DNA of 64,000 bases, from NCBI GenBank assembly GCA_964247975.1, contig CAXTWH010000016.1:1-64000 (forward strand), written 5' to 3'. Source of the stretch: KBS-96 sp964247975. GTDB lineage: Bacteria > Acidobacteriota > Terriglobia > Bryobacterales > Bryobacteraceae. This document shows, one piece after another, positions 26,145 through 33,272 of the stretch. Position numbers and translations under genes: made by a program. The notes under the pieces are model-generated. The model did not search any database. It saw only the letters and a list, made by a program, of their open reading frames with translations, and was not told where the DNA came from. Position 1 is the stretch's first letter. Each line of letters starts with the position of its first letter.

Positions 26145-26669
26145 TCAAATCATTATTCTGTATTTACGCAGTAATTCGTACATCACAATCGCGCCCGCGC
26201 TGGCTACATTTAAAGAATGTTTTAAGCCCAGCATGGGAATGCGAACATGAGTGTCGCATAAATCCGCCAGCGCCGGATCTAATCCATCCACTTCATGCCC
26301 AAATAAAACGCACACGGGAAATTGTGGCTGCCAATCGAAAATATCGACGGCATGAACACTGGTTTCAATGGCGGCAATTTCATAACCGGATTCGCGCAAT
26401 TGTTGAACTGTATTCAAAGGATTGCTGCTACTGGACCAGTTCACTCGCGTTTCCGCGCCCAAAGCTGTTTTGGCAATCTGCTTTTGGGGCGGGCGCGCGG
26501 TAATGCCGCTCAGAAACAATCTTTCCACGCCTGCGCCGTCGGCAGTGCGGAAGAATGCGCCCACGTTGTACATGCTTCGCACGTTATCGAGCAGAATGCT
26601 GACCGGCAAGCGCAACCCATCGTAGGCAGCGGCGGCGTTTGTGGCGATAAAAGGAAGCCGTTCCGACAC
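26145..26669 (-). CDS. TrmH/SpoU-family RNA 2'-O-methyltransferase
   Basis: 174 residues, the compact SPOUT form without an N-terminal substrate domain. Motif 1 is ILLDNVRSMYNVGAFFRTADG, motif 2 is PVCVLFGHEVDGLD and motif 3 is IPMLGLKHSLNVASAGAIVMYELLR, which forms the S-adenosylmethionine knot. The lack of an extension resembles small TrmH/TrmL-like enzymes acting on tRNA, but the target nucleotide cannot be read. It lies 25 bases after the DUF4252 gene and may be at the end of that operon. Confidence 0.9.
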   Translation of the reverse strand: MSERLPFIATNAAAAYDGLRLPVSILLDNVRSMYNVGAFFRTADGAGVERLFLSGITARPPQKQIAKTALGAETRVNWSSSSNPLNTVQQLRESGYEIAAIETSVHAVDIFDWQPQFPVCVLFGHEVDGLDPALADLCDTHVRIPMLGLKHSLNVASAGAIVMYELLRKYRIMI

Positions 26670-26694
26670 GCTCCATCATAAGAAATCGAACGGC

Positions 26695-27240
26695 TTATTT
26701 TTTCGTGGTCGCTTGCTGCGGCCCTAAGCGCATACTCGGTAGACCCGCCAAACCACCCAGACTTCCCAGGTCGTTTAACGTGAGAGCGCCTTTCACGATC
26801 ACAACGCTTAGTTCATCTTCTTCGGCAGCAATTACGGCAAGACCCGCAGGCTTATCGTTTTGCGTCAACATAAAAATTTCCGAGTGTTCGTCTTCGTCTT
26901 TGGAATCGACAATTTTTGACCAGCCCTGCTGTTTAGCAATCTGTGATCGAATCGGCTGCAGGTCGGCTTCCGAGAACTGGCCTGGTTTTTCAAATTCAAA
27001 ACTGCGCACAGCCACGCTGGTTAAACCGGCGGCTAACTTCTTCAACTGTTGCATCTGCTGCGCATTGGCCTGGTTAGAAGGAAGCATCTGCAGGGCGGCG
27101 CGAAGCTGGTTTTGATCAAGCGTGATTGTGTTTACTTCTTTTGCTTTGGCCGCCAATTTATCCAAGCTGGAAAAATCAATGGACTGCGCCTGAACGCCAA
27201 GCGCAACCAGAAAGCCCGCCAGCAGCATTGTTTTTTTCAT
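26695..27240 (-). CDS. DUF4252 secreted protein
   Basis: 181 residues. A signal peptide (about 1-18, ending VQA) precedes a DUF4252 domain: IDFSSLDKLAAKAKEVNTITLDQ, a central amphipathic stretch with SVAVRSFEFEKPGQFS, and EDELSVVIVKGALTLNDLGSLGG. The domain is often encoded next to sigma and anti-sigma factor genes in Bacteroidota and Acidobacteriota, as here. Its function is unknown. The start ATG overlaps the upstream stop as ATGA. Confidence 0.82.
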   Translation of the reverse strand: MKKTMLLAGFLVALGVQAQSIDFSSLDKLAAKAKEVNTITLDQNQLRAALQMLPSNQANAQQMQQLKKLAAGLTSVAVRSFEFEKPGQFSEADLQPIRSQIAKQQGWSKIVDSKDEDEHSEIFMLTQNDKPAGLAVIAAEEDELSVVIVKGALTLNDLGSLGGLAGLPSMRLGPQQATTKK

Positions 27241-27569
27241 AGTTTTCGTTCCTTTTCTCGAATCACTACATCGGGAGCTGTTCTCTCCAAACGAGCTTGC
27301 ACAATAGCCAGTTTTTCGGCAGTAAACCGGAGCGCGAACATCAATTCGCGGCCGGCTTTCTCAGCTTGCCTTTGTTGCTGGTGCTGTTGATATACGTTTG
27401 CTCCAAACAGAAGCACAACCAAACTGGCGGCCAGCACGGCATACACTGAAACTGGCGGCTGGCGGGAACTGCGCACCGGCAATTTCGCCATCACGCGATC
27501 AGAAAACCCGGCAGGCGGTTCCGTTCTTTTCAGCGATTCCCGCAGATTGTCTTCCCACTCGCTCCTCAT
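27237..27569 (-). CDS. Small membrane protein, putative anti-sigma factor
   Basis: 110 residues. A cytoplasmic N-terminal helix (WEDNLRESLKRTEPPAGFSDRVMAKL) leads to one membrane helix (about 42-62, VYAVLAASLVVLLFGANVY) and a charged periplasmic helical tail. The PPAGFSDRVMAKL motif is common in membrane partners of ECF sigma factors. There is no zinc-binding HxxxCxxC, so it is not a classical ZAS domain. ATG at 27569 has AGGAA 8 bases upstream and overlaps the sigma stop as ATGA, so it is preferred to the ATG at 27590. Confidence 0.75.
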   Translation of the reverse strand: MRSEWEDNLRESLKRTEPPAGFSDRVMAKLPVRSSRQPPVSVYAVLAASLVVLLFGANVYQQHQQQRQAEKAGRELMFALRFTAEKLAIVQARLERTAPDVVIREKERKL

Positions 27570-28111
27570 GTTCTTGCTTCCTGTTTCCATTCCATCTTCT
27601 GCCGCAGCAGTTTCAAACCCCGCTGCAGATAGCTCTTCACCGTGTTCACGGGCATTTGGAGTAGTTTGGCGATCTCAGCAGGTTCCAAGTCTTCCTGATA
27701 GCGCAGAATCAGAACGGCCCGCTGCGTTTCCGAGAGCCTGCTTAAATGACGCTGCACGCTTTCATCGGCCATCGTGTCTCGCCGTTGCTCTTCCTGTCCC
27801 GGCTCCGAAATGCTATCGAGAGCAATTTCCTGTCGATAGGCGGAAGACCGGCTCTGGTCAATGCAGCGGTGAATCGCGCTGCGTCGCAGCCAGGCTTGCA
27901 GGTGGCTCGCTGATTCGATTTTGCGCAAGTTTCGGTACAAATCCAGAAACACATCCTGGGCGATTTCTTCCGCTAACGCCGCATTGCCCAGGAAATGATA
28001 TCCGATGCTGAAGACCATCGCCTGGTACCTTTGCACAATAACGGCAAACGCGGCTTGATCGTTCTCCCGGGCGAGAACCAGGATGCGTTCGTCGTCAGTT
28101 TCCCGTTCCAG
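27566..28111 (-). CDS. ECF-type RNA polymerase sigma factor
   Basis: About 181 residues from the probable start. Region 2 reads FAVIVQRYQAMVFSIGYHFLGNAALAEEIAQDVFLDLYRNL, followed by a linker and region 4 (RLSETQRAVLILRYQEDLEPAEIAKLLQMPVNTVKSYLQRGLKLLRQ). It recruits RNA polymerase to a dedicated regulon. The start is unclear. AGGAGG lies 9 bases before a CTG at 28111, with no ATG/GTG/TTG nearby in frame; a longer frame reaches 28225 inside the UbiD gene. It forms an ATGA-coupled chain with the putative anti-sigma and DUF4252 genes. Confidence 0.9.
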   Translation of the reverse strand: MERETDDERILVLARENDQAAFAVIVQRYQAMVFSIGYHFLGNAALAEEIAQDVFLDLYRNLRKIESASHLQAWLRRSAIHRCIDQSRSSAYRQEIALDSISEPGQEEQRRDTMADESVQRHLSRLSETQRAVLILRYQEDLEPAEIAKLLQMPVNTVKSYLQRGLKLLRQKMEWKQEART

Positions 28112-28169
28112 GGTAAACAGCCTCCTGCCAGAACAATACGAAACATCGGGCCCGAAGAATGCAATGAAA

Positions 28170-29627
28170 TTATTTTTCTGTGAATCCAGCTTTTTTCCAC
28201 AGCAGATCCACACGCTGCTGCACATCAGGCGACATCCTGATCACGTTCGGCCAGCGCCGCGCAAAGCCTTCGGTCGGCCATTTCTTCGTAGCATCGATGC
28301 CCATCTTTGAACCGTAGTTCGGCATTCGGCTGGCATGATCGAGCGAATCCACCGGCCCCAACACGAATTCAATATCCCGCTGCGGATCGATGTTGTTCAA
28401 TGCTTTCCAGGCAACTTCGCTTACATTTTGCACATCCACATCTTCATCCACCACCACGATCACTTTGCTGAACATGGCTTGGCCTAAACCCCAGATCGCG
28501 TGCATGATCTTACGCGCTTGGCCCGGATACGATTTGCGCATCGACACCAGAATCAAATTATGAAAAACACCTTCGGCCGGCATACAAATATCCCGCACTT
28601 CCGGCAACTGCATTTTCATCAAGGGCAGAAAGATGCGCTCAATCGCTTTGCCCATGTAATAATCTTCCATCGGCGGCGGACCGACAATCGTGGCGGCGTA
28701 CACAGGCTGCTTGCGCTGCGTGATGCAGGTAATGTGAAAAACCGGATAGTTATCATCCAGCGAATAAAAGCCGGTATGATCGCCAAACGGTCCTTCGCGT
28801 CGTAGCTCACCCAATTCCAGGTGGCCTTCCAGCACAATCTCCGCATTGGCCGGAACTTCAATTTCTGAGGTTTCGCATTTCACCATTTCCACCGACCTAC
28901 CCCGCAGAAACCCGGCCATCAACATTTCGTCAATTTCCGGCGGCAGCGGCAGAATCGCGGAAAACATGGTGACCGGGTCAGCGCCGATTGCCACAGCGAC
29001 CGGCATTCGGGTTTGTTTTCCTTCCGCTTGCAGGCGGCGGTAATGGTCTGCGCCCTGCTTGTGCTTCTGCCAATGCATACCAGTAGTCTGGCCATCAAAC
29101 ACCTGCATCCGATACATGCCGCAGTTGCGCCGCCCTGTGAGCGGATTCTGTGAAAACACCATCGGCAGCGTAATGAAGCGGCCGCCGTCCGCTGGCCAGC
29201 AATGCAGAATGGGAAACTCATCCAGTGAAAAATTGTTGTGCCGGATTACCTCTTTACAGGGCCCATCTTTCACGCTTTTCGGAAAAGCCGAACTGATTTC
29301 TTTCAGCTTCGGCAGCAGTTTCAGTTTGTCTACCAGGCTTTCCGGCTTCTGCATCTGCAGAAAGCCGCTAATGCGTTCCGCAATTTCATCCACATCATCA
29401 ACGCCCAAGGCAATTTCCATTCGCTTCATGCTGGCAAACAGATTAATAGCCAGGGGAACGGTGCAGTTTTTCGGTTTTTCGAACAAAAGAGCAGGCGCGC
29501 CTTGCTTCACGGCCCGGTCGGCAAATTCAGTGGCTTCCAGATACGGGTCCACTTCAAACGCAATTCGCTTTAATTCATTATTTTTCTCCAGCGAACGGAG
29601 AAAACTGCGGAGATCATCAAAAGGCAT
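28170..29627 (-). CDS. ubiD: UbiD-family decarboxylase, probable menaquinone-pathway or related
   Basis: About 485 residues. The family uses prenylated FMN to decarboxylate aromatic or unsaturated acids. Signatures: MPFDDLRSFLRSLEKNNELKRI, PILHCWPADGGRFITLPMVFSQNP, the RNCGMYRMQ segment, and the ELRREGPFGDHTGFYS block with its catalytic Glu/Arg network. With alternative complex III and no sign of ubiquinone genes, a role in menaquinone synthesis is plausible, but this is inference. ATG at 29627 fits family starts; an ATG at 29645 would add six residues. It is divergent from fabG across a very short gap. The N-terminal UbiX partner is not in the window. Confidence 0.88.
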   Translation of the reverse strand: MPFDDLRSFLRSLEKNNELKRIAFEVDPYLEATEFADRAVKQGAPALLFEKPKNCTVPLAINLFASMKRMEIALGVDDVDEIAERISGFLQMQKPESLVDKLKLLPKLKEISSAFPKSVKDGPCKEVIRHNNFSLDEFPILHCWPADGGRFITLPMVFSQNPLTGRRNCGMYRMQVFDGQTTGMHWQKHKQGADHYRRLQAEGKQTRMPVAVAIGADPVTMFSAILPLPPEIDEMLMAGFLRGRSVEMVKCETSEIEVPANAEIVLEGHLELGELRREGPFGDHTGFYSLDDNYPVFHITCITQRKQPVYAATIVGPPPMEDYYMGKAIERIFLPLMKMQLPEVRDICMPAEGVFHNLILVSMRKSYPGQARKIMHAIWGLGQAMFSKVIVVVDEDVDVQNVSEVAWKALNNIDPQRDIEFVLGPVDSLDHASRMPNYGSKMGIDATKKWPTEGFARRWPNVIRMSPDVQQRVDLLWKKAGFTEK

Positions 29628-29662
29628 GTAAATCGTTACACCCATTATGATGAGAGTGAATC

Positions 29663-30391
29663 ATGAGAAATGTATTAGTTACAGGCGCAAGCCGCGGCAT
29701 CGGCAAAGTGTGCGCTCAACTGCTGGCGGCGGCAGGTTATCGAGTTGTGCTGGCGGCTCGCACAACAGCAACCCTGCAAACCATTGCTGAAGAAATTCGC
29801 GCGGCGGGCGGCGAAGCGTTTCCGGTGGAGATGGATATGAATTCGCAGGAATCCATTGCCGCTGCTGTCGGAACCGCTTCCAAAGATTTTGGCCGCATTG
29901 AAATTCTGGTAAACAACGCTGGCATCACTAAAGATGGCTTGGCCGTGCGGATGAAAGCAGCGGATTGGAGCCAGGTGCTTTCCACTAACCTGACCGGCGC
30001 TTTTTTTGCCGTTCAGCAGGTGCTCCCCGGCATGATGCGCGAACGCTGGGGCAGAATTGTCAACATTTCTTCCGTGGTAGGCGAAGCGGGCAACGCCGGT
30101 CAGGCCAATTATTGCGCGTCCAAGGCCGGGCTGATCGGCTTAACAAAATCGCTGGCCCAGGAAGTGGGAAGCCGCAACATCACTGTGAACGCCGTGGCTC
30201 CCGGCTATATCGAAACGGAAATGACACATGGACTTTCGCAGGAGTTAAAAGACAAGATGATCGAGCGCACGCCGTTGAAGCGCATGGGAACTGCCCAGGA
30301 CGTGGCTCATGCGATCAAGTTTCTGGTGAGCGAGGAGTCCAGCTTCATCACCGGGCATGTGCTTGACGTAAACGGCGGCATGTATATGTGA
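29663..30391 (+). CDS. fabG: 3-oxoacyl-[acyl-carrier-protein] reductase
   Basis: 242 residues, a short-chain dehydrogenase/reductase. NADP-binding GASRGIGK lies at the N-terminus, NNAGITKDG mid-way, and the catalytic Ser-Tyr-Lys set in INISSVVGEAGNAGQANYCASKAGL. The C-terminus (FITGHVLDVNGGMYM) is typical of FabG. It would reduce 3-oxoacyl-ACP in fatty acid elongation. The gene stands alone, but other short-chain dehydrogenases share this pattern, so the substrate is inferred from similarity. A palindromic terminator overlaps its stop codon. Confidence 0.9.
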   Translation: MRNVLVTGASRGIGKVCAQLLAAAGYRVVLAARTTATLQTIAEEIRAAGGEAFPVEMDMNSQESIAAAVGTASKDFGRIEILVNNAGITKDGLAVRMKAADWSQVLSTNLTGAFFAVQQVLPGMMRERWGRIVNISSVVGEAGNAGQANYCASKAGLIGLTKSLAQEVGSRNITVNAVAPGYIETEMTHGLSQELKDKMIERTPLKRMGTAQDVAHAIKFLVSEESSFITGHVLDVNGGMYM

Positions 30392-30411
30392 GTGCGTTTT
30401 AAAACGCATTC
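30390..30411. terminator. Convergent terminator between fabG and the kdp locus
   Basis: A 22-base palindrome with core TGCGTTTTAAAACGCA overlaps the fabG stop codon (30389-30391) and the stop of the KdpD-like gene on the other strand (30410-30412). Its symmetry and the T/A run at the centre suit a two-way terminator of two convergent transcripts. Confidence 0.55.
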
Positions 30412-31549
30412 ATTCCGGGCGTTTCCGCTCCGCCACAATGGTAATTCGCATGTCGCTCGCCAGGCGCACAATATCTTCTACCAAGCTCCAGCCGGATAAA
30501 CGCTTAAGGGTATTTTGACCGGGCCGATTAAGAAATATCTGCGTGATTGCGTTTAAACGGGCGAACTTTATCAGGGTTTCCGCCACATCGGTTCCCGCCA
30601 ACAAACGCGTTTCAATGTGCAGATTCCGCGCGAAGTTCAGATGACGTTCAATGGCTTCCCGTTCTTTCGAAGAAAGATCATTCAACTCCGGGCTGTGATG
30701 CACCGCCACTGCGAAGCACTCAGTATGGAGATAATCAGCAACCCGCTTGCCGCGCCGAACCAGCATGGCGGTATTCGGGTCAGCCGTGACATGAATCAGT
30801 ATCCGTTCGTGGCGCGTTGGAAAAGGAATGGTTTCCTGCGCCGTTACAACTGGTTCCAGATAACGGTTCCCAATCGGTTCTGAAAGGTCGGATTGGCGGG
30901 TTTCCACTTCGTAGGCCGTTTGCCGCAGCGCCAGTTCACGAAGAGCAACCAGGGTAGATTCACGAAAAAAATTCTGCAGCGCGCGCGGAACTTTATCCTG
31001 CGGATACACCGCGCCGCGTTCCAGGCGATTGATTAAAGCGCGAGGCGTTAAATCCACCATCACCACTTCATCAGCCTGCTGTACCACCCAGTCAGGAATG
31101 GTTTCCTGCATTTTGATGCCGGTAATCTGCCAGACATGATCGTTCAGGCTTTCCAGATGCTGAATGTTCATGGTTGTCAGCACATCAATGCCCGCTTGTA
31201 ATAGCACTTGAACATCTTCCCAACGTTTGGGCCGCGCTGATCCCGGTACGTTGGTATGCGGAAATTCATCCACCACGCAGACTTCCGGGTGGCGGCGGAG
31301 AACGGCTTCCGTGTCCATTTCTTCGAAGAAAGTGCCGCGGTATTCCATCCGCTGCCGGGGAATAAATTCCAAGCCTTCGGTCAACGCAATCGTGTCCTGG
31401 CGGGCATGAGGTTCAAAATAGCCGATGGCCAGGTCGCGGCCCGCTGCCTGCAAGCGCTGCGCTTCTTCAAGCATCTGATAAGTCTTGCCAACACCGGCGG
31501 CGTAGCCCAGAAAGATCTTCAGTTTTCCATGTTCGTCCGCACCGGCCAT
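30410..31549 (-). CDS. KdpD N-terminal sensor module as a separate protein (with USP domain)
   Basis: 379 residues equal to the cytoplasmic N-terminal half of KdpD, without membrane helices or a kinase. It has the KdpD ATPase-like domain with P-loop GYAAGVGKT (15-23) and Walker B-like VDEFPHTN (Asp94, Glu95), then a universal-stress-protein-like domain (RILIHVTADPNTAMLVRRGKRVADYL) from about residue 245. In full KdpD this half modulates the kinase in response to potassium or nucleotide. Here it is split off and encoded at the downstream end of the kdp operon, one base after a second, diverged copy. Confidence 0.9.
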   Translation of the reverse strand: MAGADEHGKLKIFLGYAAGVGKTYQMLEEAQRLQAAGRDLAIGYFEPHARQDTIALTEGLEFIPRQRMEYRGTFFEEMDTEAVLRRHPEVCVVDEFPHTNVPGSARPKRWEDVQVLLQAGIDVLTTMNIQHLESLNDHVWQITGIKMQETIPDWVVQQADEVVMVDLTPRALINRLERGAVYPQDKVPRALQNFFRESTLVALRELALRQTAYEVETRQSDLSEPIGNRYLEPVVTAQETIPFPTRHERILIHVTADPNTAMLVRRGKRVADYLHTECFAVAVHHSPELNDLSSKEREAIERHLNFARNLHIETRLLAGTDVAETLIKFARLNAITQIFLNRPGQNTLKRLSGWSLVEDIVRLASDMRITIVAERKRPE

Positions 31550-31550
31550 T

Positions 31551-32642
31551 TCAATGCGGAAAAACCTTCACATCCAGCCCATTTGCATTGCGGATCAGCC
31601 GTTCCAGAGAAGAGCCGCCCAAGCGATCCCACCATCGTTTACGCGGATTATGACCGACAAAAATCTGAGTCACTCCTTTAGACTGGGCAAACTCGATAAT
31701 GGCGTCAATCGGATCATCCTCATTCAGAATCTGAACCTGGGCGCCCACAATCTGGGCTAATCGAATATTATTCGACAACTGAGTTTCTTCTTCAGCATTT
31801 AATCGCTTGTGCCGCACGTAGATCGCCAGCAGATCGCAGTGAAACCGCTCGGCATTGCGTTTGCCGCTTCCTACCATCTCGGTGGCATCGAACTCCGGGC
31901 TGAGACAAATCAGGATACGCTCCTGTGCGCCGGACATGGATTGCAGTCCATTGCGATGCAGATACGATTCTAATTGCCTATCCACTACGTCAGCGGCCAG
32001 CAGCAGCGCTAATTCCCGCAGCTCCGATAAACGCTTTTCAACAACCTTGCTGTCGAGTCCGGTTTCGGTAGAACGACTGGAACAGATTTCCGGCGGAGCA
32101 TCCACCACCACAATTTCATCCGCTGAACTGATGAATTTTTGCGGCACCGATTCGCGGACATGCTTCTTCGTGATGCCCTCCACTCGCGCTTGTAGTTCAT
32201 CAATGAATTGAATGTTCAGGGAACTGATAACGGAAATTCCTGCTTGCAGCAACTCCTCCACATCCTGCCAGCGCTTCGGATGGCGCGCGCCAGGGGGATT
32301 GTCGAAAGCCAAGCCATCCACCAGGCAGACTTCCGGCTTGCGCTCCAGAATTGCTTCCATGTTCATTACGGGAACGCCTTGGATAAAGCGAAGCGGCACC
32401 ACCGGCAGCTTTTCCAGAACCGGGCCCAAATCATCCGGCACATAGGGCTGTATTGCCCCCACAACCACGTCCTGGCCGCGCTCCCGCCGCCGCCGTCCTT
32501 CATCCAGCATCTTCAGCGATTTGCCGACGCCGGAGGCATAGCCCAGAAAAATTTTCAAACGACCGCGGCCTGTTTCGCCTTCATCGGCTTCCACTTGCCT
32601 TAAAAGCGCATCAGGATCAGGCCTCTGCCCAAGAGTAGCCAT
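31551..32642 (-). CDS. Second, diverged KdpD N-terminal sensor module
   Basis: 363 residues, homologous to the neighbouring KdpD N-terminal protein. P-loop GYASGVGKS (34-42) is kept, but the Walker B-like site reads VDGLAFDN (Asp109, Gly110), losing the Glu and His conserved in KdpD (VDELAHTN). A USP-like domain follows (ERILICLSPEFDATEMVGSGKRNAERF, then VTQIFVGHNPRKRWWDRLGGSS). The first 25 residues are an acidic extension. It lies 45 bases downstream of kdpC and was probably duplicated from, or into, its neighbour. It may be a regulatory partner without full ATPase function. Confidence 0.85.
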   Translation of the reverse strand: MATLGQRPDPDALLRQVEADEGETGRGRLKIFLGYASGVGKSLKMLDEGRRRRERGQDVVVGAIQPYVPDDLGPVLEKLPVVPLRFIQGVPVMNMEAILERKPEVCLVDGLAFDNPPGARHPKRWQDVEELLQAGISVISSLNIQFIDELQARVEGITKKHVRESVPQKFISSADEIVVVDAPPEICSSRSTETGLDSKVVEKRLSELRELALLLAADVVDRQLESYLHRNGLQSMSGAQERILICLSPEFDATEMVGSGKRNAERFHCDLLAIYVRHKRLNAEEETQLSNNIRLAQIVGAQVQILNEDDPIDAIIEFAQSKGVTQIFVGHNPRKRWWDRLGGSSLERLIRNANGLDVKVFPH

Positions 32643-32687
32643 AACTTACTTTGCCAATACCTGCTGAATAATCGTAAGCAAACTTCA

Positions 32688-33263
32688 TTATTGAGCTTTT
32701 AACTGGTCCAAGGCAATGTTCAGCTTCAATACATTTACGCGCGGCTCCCCGATCAAGCCTAAACTAGGCGCTTGCACGTGCGCGGCAATCAAATTGTTTA
32801 CTTCTTTGGCGTCCAGACGGCGTAGCGCAGCTATTCGTGCCGCTTGCACGCGAGCGGAAGCAGGACTGATTTCAGGATCGAGTCCGCTGGCTGAAGCCGT
32901 CACTAAATCAGCCGGAACCGGTCCGCTGTAATTAGGATTTTCGGCGCGAAATTTGCTGATTGAATCCTTTACCCGGTCCGCCAGCTTCTGGCTGGTTGGG
33001 CCGAAGTTGGAAGCGCCCGAAGCCATTGCGTCATATCCATTGCCGGCGGCCGAAGGGCGTGAATGAAAATAACGAGGATTGTTTGCTTCCTGCCCGATCA
33101 GCTCCGAACCAACTATCTTTCCATTTATACTAATCAGGCTTCCGTTTGCTTGATGGGGAAAAGCTGCTTGGCAGATTGCCGTCACCAGCAGCGGATAAGC
33201 TATTCCGGTCAGCAGCGTTAATAAAACAACCACTCGCAGGGCGGTAAAAATTTGTTTCAGCAT
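32688..33263 (-). CDS. kdpC: Potassium-transporting ATPase subunit C
   Basis: 191 residues. A single N-terminal membrane helix (about 8-30, VVVLLTLLTGIAYPLLVTAI) anchors a periplasmic domain with SLISINGKIVGSELIGQ, FHSRPSAAGNGYDAMASGASNFGPTS and the DLVTASASGLDPEISPASA block. All are KdpC signatures. KdpC assists the coupling of KdpA and KdpB. It starts 9 bases after kdpB ends. Confidence 0.97.
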   Translation of the reverse strand: MLKQIFTALRVVVLLTLLTGIAYPLLVTAICQAAFPHQANGSLISINGKIVGSELIGQEANNPRYFHSRPSAAGNGYDAMASGASNFGPTSQKLADRVKDSISKFRAENPNYSGPVPADLVTASASGLDPEISPASARVQAARIAALRRLDAKEVNNLIAAHVQAPSLGLIGEPRVNVLKLNIALDQLKAQ

Positions 33264-33272
33264 GTGAGTCTC

